Positions 5,923 to 12,520 of a stretch of DNA of 12,520 nucleotides are shown one piece after another. Both the position numbers and the translations under genes were made by a program. The DNA is from an uncultured bacterium (GTDB lineage: Bacteria; Bacteroidota; Bacteroidia; Bacteroidales; Muribaculaceae): NCBI GenBank assembly GCA_946184715.1, contig CAMHGU010000042.1, forward strand, positions 1 through 12,520, read 5' to 3'. Every line of letters begins with the position of its first letter. The first letter of the stretch is position 1. The notes beneath the pieces are model-generated. The model was not told the DNA's origin, ran no database searches, and worked only from the letters and a program-made list of their open reading frames with translations.

Positions 5923-6885
5923 TTATTTGGTGTTGCGGCGCGCTAAGGCGCGGAGCAGGCGGTTGCGGAATAGCCAGGCTTGCTGGCGGTGGCGGGTGGC
6001 GAGCTGGTTCTGGCCGCCGTAGCGGGCTATGTGCTTGCGGCCGTTGGTGGCGATGGCGGCGAGGAATGCTGCGAGGCGCTCGTCCCAGTCGGCGACGGCA
6101 TCGGCGGCGAGGGCGGGCTGGCGCAGCATCGCGAGGTAGGCCTCGGGGTTGGCGTCGAGGGCCGCGATGGCCGCGAGGAGGGTGTCGGGCGTGGCGAAGT
6201 CGCCGGCATCGATGTAGGCTCGGCTGTTGAACTGCGCGGCCGCCGTGGCGCTGTCGCCCCAGTAGATGGGCACGGTGTGGGCTGCCAGGGCATCGGGGAG
6301 CTTCTCGGTGACGTAGCCCGAGAGCCGGCTGTTCTCTATGGCGAGGTTGAACTTGTATTGGCTCAGAAACAGCTCCTTATCTTCGACCACGGAGCCGATG
6401 TTGTTGAGGGCGCGGCCGCCGGAGGCCACCGGCTTGTAGTCGTTGAGGGCCTTGAGCAGCTCTTGACGCATAGGGTGGCTGTTGTGGGCGTTGCTGGTGA
6501 GGAAGGAGCAGAAGCGGCGCTGCGCCAGCTCGGGAGCGGCATCGCGGGGCGTGGCGGTAAGGCGCCGGAACTCCGGGTAGGTGGCGTATAGTGGGTAGCG
6601 CAGGTGGCGATGCCCGAAGCTGATGTCGTGAAACGAGATGGCGTAGTCGCACTCGTTGAAGTTGGGCACGTCGTTCTCGCCGGTGTAGTATATCTTGATG
6701 CAGCCGGAGTGGCTGAGATGCTCTTCGCCGAAGAACGAGAAGAAGAGCAGCTGCGGTTCGTCGGGGCTATCGTCGGGGAGCACCACGGGGTTGCACCGCT
6801 GCCGCAGCGCGTCGAGCAGGAAGTTGTCGGTATCGTTCCAGCCGTTCCAGAAGTCGACGAATTTTACTGTAATGTCATTTGCCAT
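5923..6885 (-). CDS. Glycosyltransferase family 10 (alpha-1,3-fucosyltransferase-like)
   Basis: A 320-residue GT10 enzyme expected to transfer fucose from GDP-fucose to a glycan acceptor on the cytoplasmic side of the inner membrane. The family's hallmark C-terminal block is complete: SQYKFNLAIENS (residues 175-186), then GYVTEKLPDAL (190-200) and TVPIYWGDS (204-212). It closely parallels the YKFNLxxEN...GYVTEK...PIYWG region of bacterial FucTs. The N-terminal half carries the more variable acceptor domain, with FYTGEND-like IYYTGEN (66-72). The C-terminus is short and basic, without the heptad repeats of Helicobacter enzymes. The start overlaps the symporter stop by 11 nt, implying translational coupling. 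The acceptor glycan and linkage cannot be told from sequence. Confidence 0.9.
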   Translation of the reverse strand: MANDITVKFVDFWNGWNDTDNFLLDALRQRCNPVVLPDDSPDEPQLLFFSFFGEEHLSHSGCIKIYYTGENDVPNFNECDYAISFHDISFGHRHLRYPLYATYPEFRRLTATPRDAAPELAQRRFCSFLTSNAHNSHPMRQELLKALNDYKPVASGGRALNNIGSVVEDKELFLSQYKFNLAIENSRLSGYVTEKLPDALAAHTVPIYWGDSATAAAQFNSRAYIDAGDFATPDTLLAAIAALDANPEAYLAMLRQPALAADAVADWDERLAAFLAAIATNGRKHIARYGGQNQLATRHRQQAWLFRNRLLRALARRNTK

Positions 6886-8323
6886 TGTATTTCTTGCTGA
6901 TGAAAAGAAGACCTAACATAGTGAGGGCTGCATTGACGAGCAGGAGCTCGAAGCCGATGGCGTAGCCCATCTTGCTCAGGAGCCACCACTGGAGCAGCCA
7001 GCTGAGGCAGGGGGCGGCGAGGCACACCCAGGGCACGAGGCGGTCGCGCACGGGCCGGCGGCTTAGGATGCCGAAGGCGAAGAGGCCGAGGATGGGGCCG
7101 TAGGTGTAGCTCGCTATCTTATACACGGCGGTGATGGCCGAGTCGTCGCTGATATAGTAGAAGACGATGATGACGAGGCCCATCAGGGCGGCCATAGCGA
7201 TGTGGGTGAGCCGTCGAATGCGCGTGGTGGCTTCGGACGTGGCGTCGCGGCGCAGGATATCGACGGTGAAGGAGGTGGTGAGCGACGTCAGGGCCGACCC
7301 GGCGGCCGAGTAGGCGGCCGAGATGAGGCCGAGGATAAACATCACGCCCACGACAATCGGCATTCCGTCGCTCCAGGCCACGAGGCCGAAGAGCTCGTCG
7401 GGCTTAGCGGCCTTGACGCCTTTGGCTTGCGAATAGATGAGCAGCACGGCGCCCATCACGAGAAACAGCCCCACCACGGCAATCTGCACGATGCCGCTTA
7501 CCACCATATTCTTGGTGGCGTCGGCGGTGGAGCGGCACGCCATAGTGCGCTGCATCATATCCTGGTCGAGGCCGGTGGTGGCGATGACCATAAAGATGCC
7601 GGCGAGAAACTGCTTCCAGAAGAACGTAGGCTCGGCCGGGTTGTCGAAGAAGAAGATGCGCGACGTGGGCGCGTCGGCCACGGCCGTGGCCAGCTGCGCG
7701 ATGTTCATCCCCACGCTGCGGCCTATGAACACGGTGCAGAGCACCACCGAGGCCACGAGGCAGAGGGTCTTGAGCACGTCGGTCCATACCACCGCCGTGA
7801 CGCCGCCTTGATTGGTGTAGAGCCATATCAGGGCGATGGTGACGGCCACATTGGCCACGAAGGGAATGCCCAGAGGGTCGAACACCAGCGGCTGCAGCAC
7901 CGCGCACACCACGAAGAAGCGCACCGAAGCCCCGAGCATCTTAGAGATGAAGAAGATCCAGGCGCCGGAGCGGTGGGACGTGGCGCCGAAGCGCTCGGCC
8001 AGGTAGCCGTAGATAGAGGTGAGGTTGCGCGAATAGAAGAGCGGCACCAGCACCAGGGCGATGACCACAAAGCCCACGGCAAAGCCGAGCACCATCTGCA
8101 GGTAGCTGAAGCTCTGCGCCTCCACCATTCCGGGCACGGAGATGAAGGTGACGCCCGAGATAGCGGCGCCCACCGTGGCAATCATCGCGGCCCACCACGG
8201 CGCCGAGCGGCCGCCGGTGAAGAAATCGCTCGCCGCGCGCCGCCGGCTGGCGATGCCCGTAACCGCAAAGAGCGCCCCGAAGTAGAGGGCTATGGTAAGC
8301 AGAATGATAATGGCTGTAAGCAT
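6875..8323 (-). CDS. Sodium:solute symporter (SSS family)
   Basis: A 482-residue LeuT-fold transporter of the SSS/SSF family, importing an unidentified solute with sodium. About 13 hydrophobic helices can be drawn. Characteristic parts are the SDFFTGGRSAPWWAAMIATV segment (start of TM2), a SIYGYLAERFG loop, an NQGGVTAVVWTDVLKTL segment, and SAAYSAAGSALTSLTTSF. The last ends in VDI and carries the Ser/Thr residues of the Na2 site region. I take the ATG at 8323 (MLTAIIILL). Upstream in-frame sequence reaches a TTG at 8380 but lies in the promoter. The transcript would have about a 20-nt leader. It is first in an operon with a GT10 enzyme and two regulators, so the substrate may be a sugar or sugar acid, but that is inference only. 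Confidence 0.9.
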   Translation of the reverse strand: MLTAIIILLTIALYFGALFAVTGIASRRRAASDFFTGGRSAPWWAAMIATVGAAISGVTFISVPGMVEAQSFSYLQMVLGFAVGFVVIALVLVPLFYSRNLTSIYGYLAERFGATSHRSGAWIFFISKMLGASVRFFVVCAVLQPLVFDPLGIPFVANVAVTIALIWLYTNQGGVTAVVWTDVLKTLCLVASVVLCTVFIGRSVGMNIAQLATAVADAPTSRIFFFDNPAEPTFFWKQFLAGIFMVIATTGLDQDMMQRTMACRSTADATKNMVVSGIVQIAVVGLFLVMGAVLLIYSQAKGVKAAKPDELFGLVAWSDGMPIVVGVMFILGLISAAYSAAGSALTSLTTSFTVDILRRDATSEATTRIRRLTHIAMAALMGLVIIVFYYISDDSAITAVYKIASYTYGPILGLFAFGILSRRPVRDRLVPWVCLAAPCLSWLLQWWLLSKMGYAIGFELLLVNAALTMLGLLFISKKYNGK

Positions 8324-8349
8324 AGAAGATTGTCGTAAGTTAGGAGTGA

Positions 8350-8380
8350 CAAAAATAGTGAGAGTTTGGGATATATGCAA
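8350..8380 (-). promoter_or_regulatory. Predicted promoter for symporter-GT10-WYL-DUF6377 operon
   Basis: On the minus strand, TATTTTTG (8357 to 8350) matches TAnnTTTG. A TTG (8380 to 8378) lies 20 nt upstream, the expected -33/-7 spacing for Bacteroidetes sigma-ABfr promoters. The start site would be near 8343, about 20 nt before the symporter ATG. This is the best-formed promoter in the window. Confidence 0.75.
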
Positions 8381-8399
8381 TAGTTTGGCACACGATACC

Positions 8400-8419
8400 G
8401 AGCTTCGGCGAGCTTCGGC
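8400..8419. repeat. Two perfect tandem 10-bp copies (GAGCTTCGGC) in the divergent promoter region
   Basis: GAGCTTCGGC occurs twice head to tail and is preceded by cc and followed by cgagc, so each copy can fold as a small CCGA/TCGG-type hairpin. It sits between the two divergent promoters and might be a protein-binding site, but two copies are weak evidence. Confidence 0.4.
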
Positions 8420-8476
8420 CGAGCGATGCGATGGAAAAAAGTGGCGGATAAGCGGCAGAGTTTGCGGTTTTAGTTG

Positions 8477-8484
8477 TAACTTTG
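8477..8484 (+). promoter_or_regulatory. Predicted -7 promoter element for coaX operon
   Basis: TAACTTTG matches TAnnTTTG and ends only 6 nt before the coaX ATG at 8491, so the transcript would start at or within a couple of bases of the start codon. A TTTG at 8461-8464 is too close (12-nt spacing) to be a standard -33 element. The extended core TTGTAACTTTGCAG is identical to that of the flippase promoter. Confidence 0.6.
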
Positions 8485-8490
8485 CAGATT

Positions 8491-9276
8491 ATGGGAAAAC
8501 CTGACCTACAAAGATGCGCTCGGGCTGCCGGCGCGGAGTGGCTGCTGTGTGACATAGGCAACACGCAGAGCAAGCTCCACGTGGTGCGCTGCGGGGCGAT
8601 AGCCGAGCTGATGCTCGTGCCGCACGGCCGCGAGGAGTGGCTGCGCGAGCAGCTGTGCGGCAGGCGCTTTGAGGAGTGCCTTGTGAGCGCCACCGGCGAG
8701 GTGAGCGCCGCGCTTGCCGCGCTGCTCGAGGAGCATTGCGCCCGAGTGTGGCATCTGAGCTGCGAGCTGCCGCTGCCGTTGGCTATCGACTATCGGAGTC
8801 CCCACACCCTGGGCGCCGACCGCATCGCGGCCGCCGCGGGCGCCGTGGCGCTCGGCATTGCCGGCGAGGGGCCTGTGCTGATTGCCGATGCCGGCACCGC
8901 GCTGACGCTCGACGTGGTGAGCGCCGACGGTCGTTTCCTCGGCGGCAACATATCGCCGGGCGTGAGAATGCGCATTGAGGCCCTGCACGGCCACACGGCG
9001 CATCTGCCCGCCATCGCTAGCGAAGGCGACACCCCCCTGATAGGCTACAGCACCGACACTGCCCTCCGAGCCGGATGCGTGGGCGGCGTAGCCCGCGAAA
9101 TCGACGCGCTGGCCGATGCCTTGGCGCGCGACGGCGCGCCCGCGCTGACGGTGCTCACCGGCGGCGACGCCGAGCTTATAGCGCCGTTGCTCCGCCACCC
9201 CTATCGCCTCGAGCACGACCTTGTGGCCCACGGTATGCTCGCCATACTTCAATATCAACTGCAAAAACAAAACTGA
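8491..9276 (+). CDS. coaX: Type III pantothenate kinase
   Basis: A 261-residue cytoplasmic kinase that phosphorylates pantothenate in the first step of coenzyme A synthesis. CoaX motifs are present in order: the phosphate-binding DIGNTQSK (21-28), GADR (108-111), the DAGTALTLD acid/phosphate motif (134-142), LGGNISPG (150-157) and a C-terminal LTGGDA (222-227). The start is ATG 8491. A TTG at 8482 lies within the promoter motif, and there is no ATG, GTG or TTG between 8491 and the DIGNT motif. The protein therefore carries about 15 extra N-terminal residues compared with typical CoaX. It is first of a four-gene plus-strand operon; the next gene begins 8 nt after its stop. Confidence 0.93.
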   Translation: MGKPDLQRCARAAGAEWLLCDIGNTQSKLHVVRCGAIAELMLVPHGREEWLREQLCGRRFEECLVSATGEVSAALAALLEEHCARVWHLSCELPLPLAIDYRSPHTLGADRIAAAAGAVALGIAGEGPVLIADAGTALTLDVVSADGRFLGGNISPGVRMRIEALHGHTAHLPAIASEGDTPLIGYSTDTALRAGCVGGVAREIDALADALARDGAPALTVLTGGDAELIAPLLRHPYRLEHDLVAHGMLAILQYQLQKQN

Positions 9277-9284
9277 ATAGACAG

Positions 9285-10529
9285 ATGAGAATAAAAAGCG
9301 CAATTCTGAGCTTGGCAGCAATGCTGCTCACCCTTACGGCGATGGCCGAGACCGGCACTATGTCGCCTTACTCCCGCTACGGCTACGGCCTGCTCAACGA
9401 CCACTCCACGAGCATGCAGCGCTCGATGGGCGGTATCGGCTACGCCATGGCCGGCAACCGCCAGATTAACGTGAAGAACCCGGCCTCCTACGCCCAAATC
9501 GACTCGCTGACGTTCCTCTTCGACTTAGGGCTGTCGCTCACCAACCTGTGGTCGGAAGAGCCGGGCGGCAAGGCCCGCAGCACCGGCGGCGGCCTCGACT
9601 ACATCACGCTCCAGTTCCCCATTGGCAAATATATGGGCGGTAGCATCGGCGTGCTGCCCTATAGCTCCACGGGCTACTCCTTCGGCTCCGACATTGCCCA
9701 CGGCACCCAGAGTCACTCCGGCGCCGGCGGCATCAATGAGCTGTATGCCGGCGTCAGCGGCCGCCCGTTCAAGGGCTTCTCCATAGGCGCCAACTTCTAC
9801 TACCTCTGGGGCCAATCGGTCAACGACATCTACGCCACCAGCTCCGGCGCCACCGGCACCTCCACGCTCTTCGAGCGCGTCATCGACGTTAAGGACTGGA
9901 ACTTCACCGTGGGCGCGCAATACGCCATCGACGTCACCCGTCGCGACAACATCCGCCTGGGCCTCACCTTCACCCCCGGCCGCAAGCTCCACGGCCACGC
10001 CTGGGGCGTGTATTACGACACCAACAACGACACCAAGCCCGACACCGTAGGCTATCAGTCGCTCAAAGGCAACTACTCGATTCCCGCCACTTGGGGCGCC
10101 GGCATCTCCTACACTCGCGACAATCGCATCTTTGCCGAAGTAGATTTCACATTCCAGAAGTGGAGCAAGGCGATGTACAACCCCATCGAGACTTTCGAGC
10201 AAACCACCTTTGCCGACCGCAAGAAGATCTCGGCCGGCGTGCAATATTCCCGCAACCCGCGCGGCAACTACTTACAGCGTATGCAGTGGCGCCTCGGCGC
10301 AAGCTACACCAACGACTACATCACCGTGGCCGGCAACAAAGTGAAGGACGCCACGGTGTCGCTCGGTATCGGCTTCCCCGTGCCCGGCGGCAAGTCGGTG
10401 CTCAACCTCGGCTTCGAGTATCGCCATCGCAACACCACTCCCACGCGCTTGGTGACCGAGAACTACTTCAATATCACGCTCGGCATCAACTTCAACGAGA
10501 TGTGGTTCTGGACCCGCAAGATTAACTAA
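9285..10529 (+). CDS. Outer-membrane beta-barrel protein, OmpP1/FadL-like
   Basis: A 414-residue predicted outer-membrane barrel. It has a Sec signal peptide (1-21, hydrophobic core LSLAAMLLTLTAMA, cleavage before ETG) followed by SPYSRYGYG. A GGIGYAMAGNRQINVKNPAS segment typical of FadL/TodX-like proteins follows, where an N-terminal NPA region plugs the barrel. The rest alternates amphipathic strands with Gly/Tyr/Asn-rich turns and ends with an aromatic-rich C-terminus (WFWTRKIN). Members of the superfamily move hydrophobic molecules across the outer membrane; the substrate here is unknown. The start is the ATG at 9285; upstream in-frame sequence overlaps coaX and is out of register with a signal peptide. 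It is located between coaX (8-nt gap) and lptC (15-nt gap), a conserved Bacteroidales order as I recall. Confidence 0.8.
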   Translation: MRIKSAILSLAAMLLTLTAMAETGTMSPYSRYGYGLLNDHSTSMQRSMGGIGYAMAGNRQINVKNPASYAQIDSLTFLFDLGLSLTNLWSEEPGGKARSTGGGLDYITLQFPIGKYMGGSIGVLPYSSTGYSFGSDIAHGTQSHSGAGGINELYAGVSGRPFKGFSIGANFYYLWGQSVNDIYATSSGATGTSTLFERVIDVKDWNFTVGAQYAIDVTRRDNIRLGLTFTPGRKLHGHAWGVYYDTNNDTKPDTVGYQSLKGNYSIPATWGAGISYTRDNRIFAEVDFTFQKWSKAMYNPIETFEQTTFADRKKISAGVQYSRNPRGNYLQRMQWRLGASYTNDYITVAGNKVKDATVSLGIGFPVPGGKSVLNLGFEYRHRNTTPTRLVTENYFNITLGINFNEMWFWTRKIN

Positions 10530-10544
10530 TGACGAACGCCATCG

Positions 10545-11144
10545 ATGGGACTGCGCCAAGCTCGTAACATACTGCTTGTGGTGGCGGTGTTGCTCGCCGT
10601 GTGGGGCTGCTCCGAGGAGAAACCCACCGTGGCTATCGACACCGACCCCGAGCGTGTGCCCACGCTCGTCACCTACGACGTCAGGACCCTCATCAGCGAT
10701 TCGGGCGTCACCAAGCTGCGCATCACCACCGACATCTGGAAGATTTTCGCCGAGGCCGAGCACCCGCACTGGGAGTTCCCCAAGGGCGCCTTCCTCGAGC
10801 AATTCGACGAGCTGTTCAACATCATCACCACCATCAGCTGCGACTCGGCCCACTACTATGTGGAGAAAGAGCTGTGGCAGCTCGACGGCCACGTCACCAT
10901 CCTCAACCGCAACCGCGAGGTGATACTCACCCAGCAGCTTTTCTACGACCAGATGCGCCACGAGGTGCGCAGCGACTCCTTTGTCCACATAGAGCAGGCC
11001 GAGCGCATCATCGAGGGCTACGGCTTCGTGAGCGACGAGCAGATGACCATCTACCACCTCAATAAGCCTCAAGGCATCTTCCCCGTGGAGGAGGACCGCT
11101 TCGCCCCGCGCGACACTGCCGGCCGCTCCGTCATCAACAAATAA
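10545..11144 (+). CDS. lptC: LPS export ABC transporter periplasmic protein LptC
   Basis: A 199-residue LptC-like protein, the bridge passing LPS from the LptBFG transporter to LptA-type proteins in the periplasm. After a hydrophobic N-terminus (9-21) it has the LptC/OstA-type beta-jellyroll pattern. Examples are LISDSGVTKLRITTDIWKIF, KGAFLEQFD, AHYYVEKELWQLDGHVTILN (with the GHV turn) and a final EGYGFVSDEQMTIYHLNKPQG strand repeat. The hydrophobic segment ends in VWGC with Cys22 (followed by SEE), a plausible lipobox although Trp at -2 is unusual. It may thus be a lipoprotein rather than helix-anchored. The start ATG at 10545 is 15 nt after the barrel gene and the stop is 6 nt before the CNNM gene. 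Confidence 0.85.
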   Translation: MGLRQARNILLVVAVLLAVWGCSEEKPTVAIDTDPERVPTLVTYDVRTLISDSGVTKLRITTDIWKIFAEAEHPHWEFPKGAFLEQFDELFNIITTISCDSAHYYVEKELWQLDGHVTILNRNREVILTQQLFYDQMRHEVRSDSFVHIEQAERIIEGYGFVSDEQMTIYHLNKPQGIFPVEEDRFAPRDTAGRSVINK

Positions 11145-11150
11145 AGCGAT

Positions 11151-12422
11151 ATGGACTTCAGCATAACCACCACAATCATCATTCTGATAGCGAGCATGGT
11201 GCTCTCGGCCTTCTTCTCGGGCGCCGAGATAGCCTTCGTCACCTCCAATCGCGTGCGCGCCACCCTCGACGCCCACCGCGACGGCTCCGTCAACCGCATC
11301 CTCAACTTCCTCTTCAACCACCCCAATATGGTCATCTCCACCATCCTTGTGGGCAACAACATCGTGCTTGTGGTGTACGGCTTGGCCTTCGGAATGTTGC
11401 TCAACCCGTTGCTCAAGCTCCTCACGGCCAATGAGGCGGTGATTCTGACCGTAGAGACGCTGGTTTCGACGCTGGTGATTCTCTTTGTGGGCGAGTACTT
11501 GCCCAAGACGATATTCCGGGCCAACCCCAACGATAAGCTGCGCCAGGCCTCGCCGCTGCTGATGCTGTTCTATATAGTGCTATATCCGGTGTCGTGGCTC
11601 GCTTCGACAATATCTACAGGGCTGATGAAGCTCATGGGCGTGTACCGCCAGCAGGCCAAGCTCTCCGGCCTCTCCATCTCGGAGCTCGACCGATACCTCT
11701 CCGAGAATATCGAGGACGCCGAGGACGCCGATAAGCCCGTGGAGCAGGAGGTGAAGCTCTTTCAGAACGCCCTGGAATTCAGCAGCACCCACCTGCGCGA
11801 CTGCATGGTGCCCCGCAATGAGATTGTGGCCGTCGATATCAAAACCACCAGCCGCGAGCAGCTCCTAAAGCTGTTTACCGACTCGGGCCGCTCCAAGATT
11901 GTTGTATATTTCGACGACATCGACAACGTGCTGGGCTACATCCACATCTCCGAGTTGTTCCACCGCTACAACTGGAAGGACCACGTGAAGCCGGTGCTCT
12001 TCGCCCCCGAGTCGCTTCTGGCAAAGCGTATGATGCGCAACCTGCTCAATAAGAAGATGAGCCTTGCCATCGTGGTCGATGAGTTCGGCGGCACGGCCGG
12101 TATGGTAACGCTCGAAGACCTCGTGGAGGAGATTTTCGGCGAGATAGAGGACGAGCACGACCGCCAGCAGCTCAAGGTGCGGCGCCTCAACGACCACACT
12201 TGGGAGTGCCCGGCACGCATCGAAATCGACCGCCTCAACGAGGAGTGCGACCTCGACATTCCCGAGAACGACGACTACCAGACCCTTGCCGGATATATCC
12301 TGCACAACACCGAGACCATCCCCGACGTGGGCACCACGCTCAGCGCCGGCGGACTCCGCTTCGTAGTCACCAAGAAGTCGGCCAACCGCATCGAATCAGT
12401 GCGCATCACCGCCCCGGCCTGA
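11151..12422 (+). CDS. CNNM/CBS/CorC_HlyC-type membrane protein (hemolysin C-like ion transporter)
   Basis: A 423-residue inner-membrane protein of the CNNM/CorB/TlyC group, implicated in magnesium or cobalt efflux and often annotated as 'hemolysin'. The CNNM transmembrane domain covers about 1-180: an N-terminal helix into SAFFSGAEIAF, then NPNMVISTILVGNNIVL and ETLVSTLVILFVGEYLPKTI. A CBS pair covers about 210-333 (MVPRNEIVAVD; VVDEFGGTAGMVTLEDLVEE with the GEIEDE tail). A CorC_HlyC C-terminal domain covers about 345-420 (YQTLAGYIL, GTTLSAGGLRF). It is last in the visible operon, 6 nt after lptC. No terminator hairpin followed by a T-tract was seen before the repeat array begins about 20 bp downstream. 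Confidence 0.93.
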   Translation: MDFSITTTIIILIASMVLSAFFSGAEIAFVTSNRVRATLDAHRDGSVNRILNFLFNHPNMVISTILVGNNIVLVVYGLAFGMLLNPLLKLLTANEAVILTVETLVSTLVILFVGEYLPKTIFRANPNDKLRQASPLLMLFYIVLYPVSWLASTISTGLMKLMGVYRQQAKLSGLSISELDRYLSENIEDAEDADKPVEQEVKLFQNALEFSSTHLRDCMVPRNEIVAVDIKTTSREQLLKLFTDSGRSKIVVYFDDIDNVLGYIHISELFHRYNWKDHVKPVLFAPESLLAKRMMRNLLNKKMSLAIVVDEFGGTAGMVTLEDLVEEIFGEIEDEHDRQQLKVRRLNDHTWECPARIEIDRLNEECDLDIPENDDYQTLAGYILHNTETIPDVGTTLSAGGLRFVVTKKSANRIESVRITAPA

Positions 12423-12442
12423 CAGCCCGCTCGCAATACCGC

Positions 12443-12520
12443 CCGGCAATGCCGCTACAGGAGGTGTCGCCGGCAATGTCGCTACAGGGATGCCGCCGGC
12501 AATGTCGCAACAGGGGTGCC
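12443..12520 (+). repeat. Tandem repeat array, 26-27 bp unit, at least three copies, runs off the window
   Basis: Units begin at 12443 (27 bp), 12470 (26 bp) and 12496 (25 bp seen, cut by the window end). Each starts CCGGCAAT, has GCtACAGG in the middle and ends with TGCCG or TGTCG. CGGCA at the start of each complete unit can pair with TGCCG at its end; in the first unit the end is TGTCG, which keeps pairing through a G-U. A degenerate further copy may precede it (12427-12442). Stop codons interrupt a repeat protein on the minus strand, so it looks non-coding. Confidence 0.75.

Noticed and set aside
7202..8338. Long plus-strand open frame (about 378 codons) opposite the symporter
   Set aside because: The sense strand encodes an unmistakable SSS transporter. 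The antisense product is a His/Gly/Glu-rich shadow without recognisable features.
8482..8490. TTG at 8482 as coaX start
   Set aside because: It lies within the -7 promoter motif and would be upstream of the transcription start.
9075..9284. Extended start for the outer-membrane barrel gene
   Set aside because: The extension lies wholly in coaX in another frame, is Arg-rich, and would bury the obvious signal peptide beginning at 9285.
10272..11321. Long minus-strand open frame (about 349 codons) opposite lptC and its neighbours
   Set aside because: It spans parts of three real plus-strand genes and has low-complexity Val/Glu/Gly-rich translation typical of antisense shadows.
1..12520. CRISPR array, prophage, insertion sequence, tRNA or rRNA genes
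   Set aside because: I saw no regularly spaced repeat-spacer pattern (the 12443 array has no unique spacers), no transposase or integrase, no recognisable terminal inverted repeats and no tRNA cloverleaf with conserved TTCNA arms.

Overview
The window reads as a chromosomal segment of a GC-rich gut-type Bacteroidales, plausibly Muribaculaceae. Evidence: Bacteroidetes-type -7 promoter motifs (TAnnTTTG) and no clear Shine-Dalgarno usage; the gene orders rnpA-yidD-tatD and coaX-OMP-lptC-CNNM/CBS; and a DUF6377-type membrane regulator. The family-level assignment is inference.

Layout. Everything left of about 8320 is on the minus strand. Everything right of about 8490 is on the plus strand. The two halves diverge from a 167-bp promoter region. 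Minus-strand unit A (2816 down to 1) encodes a polysaccharide flippase, RNase P protein (rnpA), the insertion efficiency factor YidD and a short TatD hydrolase. Its genes overlap or are tightly spaced. It combines envelope polysaccharide export with tRNA maturation and membrane protein insertion. Minus-strand unit B (8323 down to 3361) encodes a sodium:solute symporter, a GT10 fucosyltransferase-like enzyme, a WYL transcriptional regulator and a membrane-anchored DUF6377/TPR regulator with a C-terminal helix-turn-helix. It looks like one operon driven from a good promoter at 8350-8380. Plus-strand unit C (8491 to 12422) encodes type III pantothenate kinase, an OmpP1/FadL-like outer-membrane barrel, LptC and a CNNM/CBS/CorC-type ion transporter.

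Non-coding highlights. The 545-bp gap between units A and B (2817-3360) is AT-rich relative to its surroundings. It contains what looks like an independent minus-strand transcription unit: a TAnnTTTG promoter at 3232-3239, about 265 nt of structured sequence, and a strong intrinsic terminator (hairpin 2971-2992 plus T-tract). It is either a small RNA or a long attenuated leader for the flippase-rnpA operon. I could not assign it to a known family with confidence. Between that terminator and the flippase promoter lies a 5-unit, 9-bp repeat that is a textbook G-quadruplex motif on the minus strand. The window ends inside a roughly 26-bp tandem repeat array with hairpin-forming units, just downstream of the CNNM gene.

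Most genes are ordinary housekeeping or envelope genes. The best candidates for something undescribed are the 2955-3240 RNA element and the terminal tandem repeat.
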